Assembly: GCA_019916065.1 (NCBI GenBank)
Contig: CM034240.1
Span: 32,377,149-32,441,148 of the forward strand
DNA from: Vitellaria paradoxa
Taxonomy: Eukaryota; Streptophyta; Magnoliopsida; Ericales; Sapotaceae
Length of the DNA stretch: 64,000 nucleotides
Direction of reading: 5' to 3'
Part shown: in pieces, positions 21,184 through 31,910 of the stretch
How positions within the stretch are numbered: position 1 is the first letter of the stretch
Layout: each line of letters opens with the position of its first letter
Notes under the pieces: model-generated
Databases searched by the model: none
The model's input: only the letters and a program-made list of their open reading frames with translations
Told to the model about the DNA's origin: nothing
Position numbers and translations under genes: made by a program

Positions 21184-23340
21184 GTGTAAAATAAATGGGT
21201 GATTTATGCGATCCAATGATTGAGGTAAAATTATTGCTCATGTTGCATGGGCTCGTCCACTTAAGGCACTAGATAAGTTCAAGTGTAAGTGGTACCCTGT
21301 TATATCATAGAGATTTTATCTTTCTTTTAAATGATGGAAATAAAATCTAACTCTATCACTTAAGCCTTGTTTGGTATTGTTTTTATTTTTTTTCTATTTA
21401 TGTTTTTAAAATTTTGTAAACTGACAACAAAAATATATTTGTTAAATTTGTTCACCTTTTTTTGTTTCCAAAAAAATGAAAAAATTTAAAAAGAAAAATG
21501 TAAACAGAAAAAATGTGTTTTTATTTTCTTTTTTTTTTTTTGTTACAAACACTTTGTCAATTCTAATACTTAGTCCATTTTTGTTACATTACATTAAAAT
21601 AAATTATTTTATTCAAATATTTTATTAAACTAAAATTATTTTTAATAAATAATATAATTAAATTAAATTAATTAAATTAATATGTAATATATTTTATTAA
21701 TTTATTGCTAATAAATAATTAAATTAGTTAATTTAATTAATAAGAAATATATATTATTACTTTTTTTAATAATTAATAAAATAAAATAATTTAATTTAAT
21801 TTAATAAATAATTTAATTAATTTGAATATATTTTATTAAATTATTTTAATAAATATCGTAATTAAATTATTTGAATTATTATGAAATACAATTTATTCAA
21901 TTATTTTTAATAAATAATATAATTAAATTATAATTAATATATTTTTTATTTAATGGATTAAATGATATAATACTTATATTTTATTCAATTATTTTTAATA
22001 AATTATATAATTAAATCAAATTGGTATAAAATATATTTATTAATTTAATTAATTTATAACAAATAATAAAATTAAATATTTTATTAAAGTAAAAAATTAG
22101 TAATTGTAAACAAAATTATATTTCTAAATGTAGTTTTAGTTTTTGTTTCAAAAAAAAAAAAAACGACAGCAGAAAATAAAAAACAGAAAACATAAATATA
22201 CAAATGTAAACTAAAAAACGATAGCGTTACCAAATGGACCCTTAGTGACTAGGATCAACTCAGTCTCTCATGTTCCATCTCACTTGTAAATATAAAAATA
22301 TCACTATCTTAGTCTTTATCTTAGTTATTAAGGTTATCGTTTGTGCACTTTATAAAAACTCTAGTTGAATTTCATTGAAGTGAGAAGGAAAGCATTCAAG
22401 TTTCGATGGATAGACACAAGCATCTAAGGAAAGGTTATCTACACTAGGTCATCTACACTAATATTTTATGACTCATCATATTCCACGTGTCTATGTCATT
22501 GTTAATCTTTCATATAATCATGAGTACAAATATATTGTGAAATTTAGCATGGCTATGCATGAATTACCAAAAGGATGTAAGATCTAGCATGGCTATGCAT
22601 GAATTACTAGAGGGATTAGAAAGTGGTAGATCTTATGTGATTAAATGACTAGGGATATGAAACGAGAGTTGGAGTTGTAATGTTATATTAGTTAGATGGT
22701 AATTTAATGAAACATATCTCACCATTACTTTCATGTTTCAATCGAACGTTCCCCGTATGAAGAGATGAATAAGATGAGTGACTTTTGGATGAGAAACATA
22801 ATAGTTCTGAGTGGAAGATGCTGTATTCACATTGGTATTTCTTGCACCTTAAGCAAGTTCTTGTGTAAAACTCTATTCTATAAGATATTAACTTTGTTTG
22901 GAGCTTCAAATGTTCCCAAAAAATTACAAAATAATAATAATAAAACAAAAATTCAGAAGTTTCTAACTTTTTGCAATCAAAATTTGTCATATGTCATTTT
23001 TTACATTAATTTTTTATTTTCTTTGAATTTTTCAAAACTGAAACGTCACCATTGTCTCTCTATTTAAATGATTGAGATAAAATCTAACTCTATCCCTTAA
23101 TGATTGGGATCAATTGAGTCTATCATATTATATATTAGTTATTTATGTAAACATACATAACATACATATATTACATTCTCTCAATATCTTTGCCAAATAT
23201 TTTTCTCTCTATATTCTCTTTTAATTCCCTTTAGGGCATCATCTTAGTTTCTAATGATTCATATACTTTATAAAAATTTTAGTAACATTTTATTGAAGTG
23301 AGAAAGAAATTAGTTTGTATTCTTGACATAGAAGCTCCTA
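21184..23340. repeat. Two copies of an unclassified dispersed repeat
   Basis: Copy 1 (about 21322-22400, split by an 879-bp insertion) and copy 2 (23058-23310) share 'ataaaatctaactctatc', 'aggatcaact/gggatcaatt', 'actttataaaaa' and 'cattgaagtgagaagga'. Between them, at 22553-22620, 'tagcatggctatgcatgaat' is repeated with a 47-bp period. The open frames at 22688-23067 lie across this repeat and are not supported as genes. Confidence 0.6.
21363..22241. mobile_element. AT-rich Harbinger-like element of 879 bp
   Basis: Flanked by TTA at 21360-21362 and 22242-22244. The termini are 'agccttgtttggtattgttt' and the reverse complement of 'cgttaccaaatggaccc', with further inverted similarity inside ('tatttatgttttt'). 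The core is almost only A/T with many aattaaattaattt words and no coding capacity. The related repeat at 23097-23105 shows the empty site. A partial relative lies inside the CACTA element at 42501. Confidence 0.75.
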
Positions 23341-23764
23341 AAACAAGTAAGAAATTCCCAATTGAAAGTACTTCTATCTTTTATAGTAAGGATAAGGCAA
23401 AAAATCTTGTATAATACATTATCCTTTATTTAAAAAATATATGTTAATAGGTCGATTTGACATCCTCAGGGCCGTGGCTACCCTTAGACAAATGTGGTAG
23501 TTGCCTAAACTCCACAAAAAAAGATAAGGCCCCACATATTTAAAAGTTTTATTAATAAATAGAAATATTAAATGATATTTTAAACCAATTAAAATTTAAT
23601 AAATTTATGAAACTTCCTATTTTTTCTCCAATTCTTACATTTTTTAATTTTTTCTTTTAATTTTATCTATACATATTATAATTATCTTATGTAATTCTTA
23701 TTTTTTAATTTTATGTAATCAATAAAAGACTTTTGGGCTCTTATTTTAACTCTATCTTTTATAA
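23341..23764 (-). repeat. Dispersed repeat R1, first part, minus orientation
   Basis: From 23470, 'gggccgtggctaccctta...gataaggccccac' followed by 'attaataaa..aatattaaatgatatttt' is the reverse of the ends of the repeats at 53188-54265 and 55850-56915. The repeat continues after the Helitron and SINE insertions (26367-26496, 26773-26862 and 27131-27240). The class is unknown. Confidence 0.55.
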
Positions 23765-25926
23765 TCTATATAATAAAACACAACGGTCGATGTGACCGTT
23801 GTGTACATGTCAAACGAGTGAGGGGAGAGAGAGAGAGGGAGTTGAGGGATGCCAAAGAAAGAGAGAGAGAGAAGGAAGGAGGTTTGGGTTTGCTTTTGGG
23901 GCTAGGGGGAAGGCTTTTTTTTTTTTTTTTTTTTTTTTTTAAGGGAGAAAGGGGCATGAGCAAGGTTATGTGGGTGAGGGAGAGAGGGAGGGGGGATTGG
24001 GTTTGCTGGGGTGGGGAGGCTTTTTTAGGTACATTAATTTTTTATTTGAAATAAAAAATTATTAATTTTAAATAATTAATAATTAATTTTAAAATATTTA
24101 AATTTAACATATTTAATGGTCAAGATTATTTTTTCTTCTCTCCACTTTAGTTGTCATTTCGGTCACTCTCTTATTTTCTTCTCTACGTAATACTTTTTTA
24201 TAAATGTCTTTAAAATATTTGACAAAGTTAACTAAATTTTTTGTTTTAAAAAAAATTAAAATATGATTACAAAATTATTTTTATATATTTTCGTTTGTTA
24301 AAATTTAATTTTAATGTACTTAAATTAAAATTAAAAACTAAAAATAATATTTTTTGACCGTTATATACGTGGCATGGGAAGAGGCAGATACTGGGCGGAA
24401 TGACAGTTTTTTTTTTTTTTTTTTTTTTGAGAGGATGTTAGGCGAAAACTTGATAAATTCTTTTTTAAGGGAGAAAGGGGGTGGGCGGGATTGTGTGGGT
24501 AAGGGGAAGATAGAGAGAGAGAGAGAGAGATTGGGTTTGCTGGGGTGGGAGGCTTTTTTAGGTAAATTAATTTTTTATTTGAAATAAAAAATGATTAATT
24601 TTAAAAAATTTAAATTTGACATATTTAATGGTCAAGATTATTCTTTCCTCTCTCCACTTTAGTTGTCTTTTCGGTCACTCTCTTATTTTCTTTTTTACTT
24701 AATATTTTTTTATAAATGTTTTTAAAATATCAGACAAAGTTAACTAAATTTTTTGTTTTAAGAAAATTAAAATGTGATTACAAAATTATTTTCATTTTTA
24801 AAATTTAATTTTAATGTACTTAAATTAAGAATAAAAATAATATTTTTTTGACCGTTGTATATGTGGCATGGGAAGCGGTGGATACTAGGCGGAATGACAG
24901 TTCTTTTTTTTTTAGGGGGTGCCAGGCGAAAACTTGACAAATTTTTTTTTCAAGGGAGAAAAGGGGCGCGGGCGGGGTTGTGTGGGTGGAGGAAGAGAGA
25001 GAGAGAGAAGAATTGGGTTTGCTGGGGTGGGAAGGTTTTTTTAGGTAAATTAATTTTTTATTTGAAATAAAAAATGATTAATTTTAAATAATTAATAATT
25101 AATTTTAAAAATTTAAAATTTGACATATTTAATGGTTAGGATTATTCTTTCCTCTCTCCACTTTAGTTGTATTTTCGATCACTCTCTTATTCTCTTCTCT
25201 ACTTAAAAATTTTTTATAAATATTTTTAAAATATTAGACTAAGTTAACTAAATTTTTTGTTTTAAAAAAATTAAAATGTGATTACAAAATTATTTTTATT
25301 TTTTAAAATTTAATTTTAATGTACTTAAATTAAAATTAAAAATTAAAAATAATATTTTTTGACCATTGTATACGTGGCATAGGAAAAAGTAGATACTGAG
25401 CGGAATGACAGTTTTTTTTTTTTTTTTAGGGAGTGTCAAACGAAAACTTGACAAATTTTAAATAAGTAGTAAACTAAAAATAATTAATTAATTTTAAATA
25501 ATTAATGTATATAATAAGGAAGCAAAAGAATTTGAATTTGACATATTTTTAACCATTAAATTTATTTAATGGTTGGAATTATTTTTATTTTCCTTCTCAC
25601 TTTAGTTGTCTTTTCAATCATTTTACGTAAAAATACACTCTATTACTTTTTATATTTTTTTTTAGAAAAAGTTTTTAAAATGTGATTACAAAATTATTTC
25701 TTTAATTTCATTTTTTTATTTTGTATAATTTTTTCAAAAATTTTAAATTTTAAACATGTTAATCTCATTCATAAAAAATGTTAAAAAATTCATTAAAAGT
25801 TAGTACACTTAAAAATTATAACTTTTGAAAATAATAAATTTTAATAAAAATAAGAAAATAATTTTAAAAAATCTTAAGATCAAATTAGGGGATAAGTGAT
25901 CCATGCTTTGCGCAGGAATTTACTAG
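23765..25926 (+). mobile_element. Non-autonomous Helitron with about 500-bp internal tandem units
   Basis: The 5' end 'TCTATATAATAAAACACAAC' follows an A. The 3' end is 'ccatgctttgcgcagg' (a degenerate terminal hairpin) then 'aatttaCTAG' followed by T, so insertion is between A and T as for Helitrons. No Rep/helicase gene is present. The body is a tandem array with units starting at about 23794, 24356, 24850 and 25361, each beginning 'gaccgttgtatacgtggcat' or a variant. Units hold T-tracts, a G/A-rich stretch and 'ggttttttaggtaaattaat'. The fourth has lost the G-rich part. Small open frames repeated in each unit follow the unit structure and are not accepted as genes. Confidence 0.75.
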
Positions 25927-25940
25927 TTATCTCATATTAA

Positions 25941-26349
25941 AAAAAAGGATTTAACCTCGAGAGATTCACTCCCTAGGTCAAACCCCTAGAGAGTGAATCT
26001 CTTTTGGTTTGTGCCACACATACCGGCCCCTCAACATGTATAGCGGTCAATCGCGAACTCGCGTAGCGGCGGGGAATCGGACCCACACCCAAGAACACAT
26101 ACCGGCCCCTCAACATGTATAGCGGTCAATCGCGAACTCGCGTAGCGGCGGGGAGTCGGACCCACACCCAAGAACTGGATACGGTTCGTCCAGCCAAGGA
26201 GGCCCGTCCTACCAACCTTTACTACGCTTTGCGCCCGGGAGGCTGGCCCCAAGTTTTTGCTAGAGAGGAGACTTGAACTTGAGACCTTGGGGTGGTAAGC
26301 CCCTAAGTCCCAGTCCAAGACCATCCCATCCCATCTAACCCCTTGGGGT
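25941..26349 (-). mobile_element. SINE copy 1, complete, with a 79-bp internal duplication
   Basis: Direct repeats 'tagttatctcatattaa' at 25924-25940 and 26350-26366 bound the element. On the minus strand it starts at 26349 with 'accccaaggggttagatggg', has a B-box-like 'aagttcaagtctcc' (about 26271-26284), and ends in a T-run rather than poly(A). A 79-bp block containing 'taccggcccctcaacatg' is present twice (from 26021 and 26100). The left duplication includes the last three bases of the Helitron CTAG, so the SINE arrived after the Helitron. Confidence 0.8.
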
Positions 26350-26496
26350 TAGTTATCTCATATTAATATACACTAAGAAAAAGAAAAGGCTTTTCAACTT
26401 CTTATTTTAATTATATCTATGCATGTAATAATTATCTTATATTTAATGCATTAATTATTAGTTTTTTAATTTTATTTAAGATTCAGCACTAACTTT

Positions 26497-26772
26497 TGAA
26501 GGGTTATAGGAGCTGCGGTGAAAAAATATAGTGGAAAATGGAAGGTATATATTTGATTGTATTTAATCTAATAGTTTTAATTTAATATAATTAAAATTAT
26601 TTTCAAAAAAAAAAACAAAAGTTAAAAGATTTGATTGAAATATAATTAATGCAAAATATAAAAAGTCATACGTCATTAAAGTGCAATCAAATCTAAACCT
26701 TTCATTTTTTCGCTGCAACCCTTGCAGTAGATTTTTTTTTTTTTACTGCAACCTCCTAAAACCTACACTTTG
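26497..26772. mobile_element. MITE of about 276 bp inside repeat R1
   Basis: The ends 'agggttataggagctgcggt' and the reverse complement of 'actgcaacctcctaaaacct' match closely, followed by A-runs and 'ggtttagatttgattg'-like words in both arms. The flanks (aacttttga and acactttgga) are similar enough to suggest an 8-9 bp duplication, as in hAT or Mutator MITEs, but it is not exact. Confidence 0.65.
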
Positions 26773-26862
26773 GAATTTTCTATTTTAACTGTATAGTCAA
26801 AATTATCTAATATTTAATGTATTAATTATTATTTGTTTAATTTTATTTAAAATCCTATTTAA

Positions 26863-27113
26863 GGATTTAACATCGAGAGATTCACTCCCTAGGCCAAACC
26901 CCTAGAAAGTGAATCTCTTTTAGTTTGTGCCACACATACCGGCCCCTCAACATGTATAGCGGTAAATCGCGAACTCGCGTAGCGGCGGGGAGTCGGACCC
27001 ACACCCAAGAACTGGATACGGTTCGTCTAGCCAAGGAGGCCGTCCTACTAACCTTTACTACGCTTTGCGCCCGGGAGGCTGGTCCCAAGTTTTGCTAGAG
27101 AAGAGACTTGAAC
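26863..27113 (-). mobile_element. SINE copy 2, 5'-truncated
   Basis: Same family as 25941-26349, without the 79-bp duplication. It is bounded by direct repeats 'tttaaaatcctatttaa' at 26846-26862 and 27114-27130. The minus-strand 5' end begins at 'gttcaagtctcttc', inside the B box, so the tRNA-like head is missing although both target-site repeats are present. It was therefore truncated at insertion. Confidence 0.8.
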
Positions 27114-27130
27114 TTTAAAATCCTATTTAA

Positions 27131-28963
27131 CAAATAGTAACAAAAGAATTTTAAACTTTTTATTTGTCATAATAATTATTTCATATTTAATGTATTAATT
27201 ATCATTTTTAATTGTATTTAAAATTTATGACATTAAGTACATTAGGCATTCTTAACAGTTTTACCTAAACTAGGCTTCCTTAAAAATTTCAGCTAAGACT
27301 CTCAAATTTCTAGACACGTCCCAAGGCATTTTTGTTAGGTAACCAAATTGAAGCATGAATCTCAAAATTAAATCCGTTGACTGGGGGGTCTCCTGGCGCG
27401 TTTTCCAAAATTAAATCCATTGACTGGTGAGTCATGTTGTCCTGGCGCGTTTTAGCTGTGACTTAACCAAAATTAATTTGCTTGGAAATGGGGCTAAACC
27501 AAACTTCAACCCCTTTGGAAACGAAAATGCTAACCAAACTTCAACCCCTTTTGAAACGAAAAATGCTAAACTTATCCACGTCGGGGTCCCTACTAAGACC
27601 CCTCTAATTTACTATAAATTTTTAAAAATTATTTATTTTTTATTTCACTGTACGAATTATAAACTCATAATTTATTTCATTTTATCTCACTTTTTATCAT
27701 TTCAAACACACTTTAAATTGAATTTCTTATTTTATCGTTCCAATAAAATAAAAAAATTAAATTTCTTATTTTATGAAAATAAAAATGAGAATTGAGGTTA
27801 TTTTTGTCCTCCTGGAGATCCTAAAATCCTCCTAAAATAAAGAATAATTATAGAGTTTTAACATAGTATTGTTCATCTTCTTAAAATTTTTAATGCCCAA
27901 AGAAGGTTTCTGATCACTTTATTTGATTTAACTATTTCTTCTGAAAAATCAAATAATAAGAAATGACTGGGTGGTTAAGAGAATAAATATTTTAAAGAAG
28001 CATGGAATGGCTTAGGAAAACTATTTTTAAATGGAAAAGTTACAAAAGGGCAAAGTAATATTTTTAAATATTTTAGGGAATGTGTTTAAACTATCAAATA
28101 TGAATGTTGTAAGACCTAATTTAATATAAGAAAATGGAATAAAATAGTCATTCTTATACTGTTATTTTTTCAAATAAAATAGCATGCAAGGCTGTCAAAA
28201 CCGAGATTTTATTTAAAATAAGTAAAGAATTCAAAAAATCGAATCGAAAAACATATGATTTTATCCAATACATATAATATGAATATATAATCTGTCCTCC
28301 TACAATTCTTCCTTTAGACCTCCACCCCACTCCTTGTTTTTTTGATAAGTAAAAAATTTTATTGGTAAAAGATGGGAGCAAAAATATGCATAAAAAAAAA
28401 ATTACATATACAAAAATCTACATATATCAACAAAATGAACTCTCAACTTTTATTTGACAAAATTATAAAAAAAAAAAAACCTCTATTTTTAAGATAAGTA
28501 AAATCACCTATAAAGTCGAGATTTTATTGCTTTTATATCTCAAAATCTAAATTTTACATATTTTACCTCTAGTAAGATCTAACAAGTTTTCTCATTCTGA
28601 TATTGTAAAATTATAAGATATTAAGATTTAAATTAAGATTTTAACTATCTTGGTAACATATTAAATAAATATAAAGTCTTATTCTCAATAAATATATCAA
28701 ATAACATAATGAAATAAAAGTATAAAAAAGGATAATTGTTTCATTCTATTTCATCCATTTGTACTAAACGAGACCTTAAATGCATTTAGCAGTTTTCCTT
28801 GCCAAAACATGATATGCAGCTATCCTGTATGAAATAATACTAATCATTTGAAAATTGAGTCTCTCGAACTTGCAATGAGACTTGTCCGATTGATCTTCCA
28901 TTTGGTATCAAAGCAGCAGTGGATATTTAAACCTTAAAAAAGTGTAGAAAAAAATTAATTTCA
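27131..28963. other. Intergenic, end of R1 and a partial MITE
   Basis: R1-like sequence continues to about 27240. At 27605-27715 a partial Tourist-like MITE is visible ('atttcactgtacgaattataaactc...tttcaaacacac'). 'gaccaaacttcaaccccttt'-type phrases are repeated at 27500-27550. The remainder is AT-rich with no supported gene. Confidence 0.5.
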
Positions 28964-29037
28964 TGGCCCATGCAGGTCTCGAACCTGCGACCTTCGCGTT
29001 ATTAGCACGACGCTCTAACCAGCTGAGCTAATAGGCC
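28964..29037 (-). tRNA. tRNA-Ile (anticodon AAU)
   Basis: 74 nt read from 29037 down to 28964. The acceptor stem GGCCTAT/ATGGGCC has one G-T pair. The D arm contains TAGCTCAGCTGG (A box). The anticodon arm is TCGTG-CTAATAA-CGCGA with anticodon AAT, and the T arm is GCAGG-TTCGAGA-CCTGC (B box). The discriminator is A and no CCA is encoded, as for nuclear genes. No intron. A T7 run just downstream (about 28950-28956 on the complement) can end Pol III transcription. The gene is divergent from PnsB4, with 193 bp between it and that ATG. Confidence 0.97.
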
Positions 29038-29230
29038 TTGCGGTTGATGTGGTCTCGAACACATATTTATTTGGATTATGTGTTTTGGACTTAACAGCAA
29101 AAGCGTGGATGCAAATGGTTTCCTTATCATGTTTTATTCCCTCCATCTAAACAAACACCTAATCAATGCACAACAAAATTCTATTCATATTTTACACTTC
29201 ATCTGCCCCTCTAGTTCTTCACCCACAGAA

Positions 29231-31910
29231 ATGGCTGAAGCCATCATGAGTTTCACAGTTGTCAAGCCACATCCCCACAATGCTCTCCAAACAACAAAAA
29301 TGGATTTGAACCCATCACTGAAATCTGTAAATATTGCCCATCAATTGTTTCCATGTGAATTGCCAAATCCCATCAGATTGTTGATGCTGAAAAATTAAAT
29401 GAATTTCATTTTCTTGTTTTTGCAGCTTAGGCAGTGCTCAAGCACTAGTTTTAGCAGTGGATGGAATCGGGTAAGTAGCTTGGTATGTTCCTGAGTAAAA
29501 AGAACATTGAGCTGCATTTTTCCTTAGGAGAAGTAAAATATTTCATTTTTCCTGGTAACCAAACAAAGAGTAGAAAGTTCAGAATCATTTGTTAAGTTAA
29601 ACGCTTTGGCAATTATGATAGATTGAAGGCAGCAGGAACAGAAGAGGCTCCTTAATTAGCAAGGTGAATGCTTTTCCAGATTGGCCACTGATGGCAGTTC
29701 TCGTTGAGCATATGGAAGGCCAGAGAGACCTCATAACTTACAAATCTGTTTGGCACCTCAATGATGAAGCCATCAAAAGTGTTTGTAAGTATTTGTTTTC
29801 TTCTTCTTCTTCTGCTCATTAATTATTATAATTGCCTTTTTTAACTCTTAAGTAAATCACAATAATCCTTAATTTCAAAAATCTCCATTTACTCCTTTAC
29901 TCTTAATACTAAAATCAAGTCAGCATTAAATTTTCAAGTAAAACGAGAAAACTATGTATAGATCTAAGTATAAAAAATGTGAACTATAGAGTGTAAATGT
30001 ATTTTTTAAAGCTATTAAAAGGTAAAATAGTTATTCTGACAAATTTTTTAACATTTTTATTTTAGTATTAAGTACAGAGAGTGTAACTGTACATTTTTTA
30101 AGCTTGCAAAGCAGGAATATAAAATCAATTAACTATTATTATGATTATTATCATTGTCGTTATTTTTATTTATTTTACCAATTCTTTTCTTATCTGAAAT
30201 GGATATGAATTTGAGTTATGCGTATAATTAAAACACAAACTTGATTATGGGGTGTTTGGTTGGTCAAAACCAACTAAAACTTACAATTTTTTACTAATTC
30301 TTTTATACTTTCTTTCAATAATTTTATCATGTATCACTTTTATATCAAAATTTTATATTTTTACTGTATTTTTTAGCCAAATTTTTGCTAACCAAACACC
30401 TCTTATACCTTTTTCAGTTGAAAGAAGGAATATGATTCTCCTCTTCTTTTGATTACAGATACATTTTACGTCATGTTCACATGTTGGGGATGTTGTTTCT
30501 TCGGTGCAGCAAAAGTAAGCAACATTTCTCGATCAGTTATTTAAATTTCTGTAGAGTCGAAATTATTGGAATCCATTTGAATTATTAATTTGGGAAGTCT
30601 AATAATTGATCAACACGGTCTAGGATCCATACTACGATTCAGAACAGTACAGGAAAGATGGCGGAGATGGTACCGGCCATTGGGTCTATGAGAAGGTATA
30701 TATATATATATATATATGATGATTTTCATTCAATTCGCTTCACATTTTTTTTTCCCTCGGAAAATCATGTGGCCGTGGTTGGTGGAAATTAAACACAATC
30801 TGCTTGATAATAAATTATTTTTATTTCTGTGTCCCATGGATTATGAAATTTCAAGGACATTTAAATTTTGGAGATGTTTGATTGCGAGAAATTTTCTCTA
30901 ATTTAAAAACCGGACTAATTCATCTAAGAAGTGTACTTTGAGAGAGACCTGAAATTGAACCATTGCAACCTCCTTAGGTCCTATTATGCTATGCATGTTT
31001 TGGAAAGATGGATTTGTTAAGGAAAAAATATAAAAAAATAAAATTTATAATTTTTAGATGCTTAACCAAGCAAAAATTAAATTTTATTGATAACTATCTA
31101 TTCATTTTAGTCTTATTTTTTTGACTTAATAACAAAAGAAATAAATTTGACATTTTCCTTCACTTTTCTCTTTCTCCACAAATTCCTATTGCAAACATAG
31201 GCTTAAGGATTTGGTTTAGTTCCATGTCTAAACTTATCAACATAATTATTTTAATTTAGTACATGGACGGAATCATTAAATGTCGAGTACGAACAATTGC
31301 TCCATTAATTTAAAAAATTATACCAAAAATTTATTAATTTTAGTCTTATATATATATATATATATATAATTTTTTCTAATTGTTACTAAACTTTTACTCC
31401 TTATAATTTTACTTTTACTCTTATTTATCTTAAAAATTTTACTTTTATTGATTACAAATTCTTGGACCATGAATCACCTTACTTTTGGGCCTAGACCCCT
31501 TTCGGCCTATTTGAGCAAATCTTACCTAATTATATATATATATATATATATATCTCTTTTTATATAAACTAAGGCATTATATTATAAAATCAATCGATCC
31601 AATCAAAATAGAATGATCGGTTCGATTTTATAAGATAATTGGTTGGATACATTTGGACCCGATAAAAATTGGATTACTTTACGGTACGTATAAGGTGAAG
31701 TTCCTTGATCCATGCACACTTAGTATAAGCAATAAAAAAAAAAAAAAAGAATACTGTGATTAAAAATGGATGGTTTTACAGCAAGAAGACATTGAAGAAG
31801 CCGCTAGAGCAGAGTTATGGCGCGAGGAACTCATTGAGGAGATCGAACAGAAGGTTGAAGGGCTGCGCGAGTTGGAAGAGGCTGGCAAGAAAGAGGAACT
31901 TGTCAAGTGA
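29231..31910 (+). CDS. PNSB4: Photosynthetic NDH subunit of subcomplex B 4 (PnsB4/NDF6), six exons
   Basis: Exons are 29231-29326, 29426-29470, 29622-29784, 30459-30514, 30624-30695 and 31782-31910, all with GT-AG introns, giving 186 residues. The match to Arabidopsis NDF6/PnsB4 is from memory of the family: the start MAEA, then 'WPLMAVLVEHMEGQRD', 'YTFYVMFTCWGCCFFGAAKD', 'DPYYDSEQYRKDGGDGTGHW' and 'RAELWREELIEEIEQKV'. PnsB4 is a plastid thylakoid protein of NDH subcomplex B, needed for NDH-dependent cyclic electron flow around photosystem I. A short chloroplast-targeting N-terminus (about residues 1-55) is followed by one likely membrane segment (about 102-120) and a charged helical C-terminus. 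Exons 1-2 are the least conserved part, so those two splice junctions are the least certain. The ATG at 29231 is chosen over the upstream in-frame one at 29078 because of the family start. Introns 3 and 5 carry MITEs and (TA)n tracts. Confidence 0.88.
29826..30135. mobile_element. Relative of the 356-bp MITE, in PnsB4 intron 3
   Basis: Shares 'gcattaaattttcaagtaaaacgag', 'gagtgtaaatgta' and 'ttttaacatttttattttagtat' in order with the copy at 55932-56287, but is more diverged and has no clear target-site duplication. Confidence 0.45.
30248..30402. mobile_element. Tourist-like MITE in PnsB4 intron 3
   Basis: 155 bp between TTA at 30245-30247 and 30403-30405. Ends are 'tggggtgtttggttggtc' and the reverse complement of 'gctaaccaaacacctc'. 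It lies about 50 bp before the exon 4 splice acceptor. Confidence 0.7.

Noticed and set aside
23818..25070. Repeated small frames with '...FLGKLIFYLK' ends in the Helitron
   Set aside because: They recur because the DNA unit is repeated, include poly(T)-derived Phe runs, and have no ordinary protein composition.
26031..27088. Minus-strand frames over the SINEs
   Set aside because: They arise from the less AT-rich SINE body; SINEs are non-coding.
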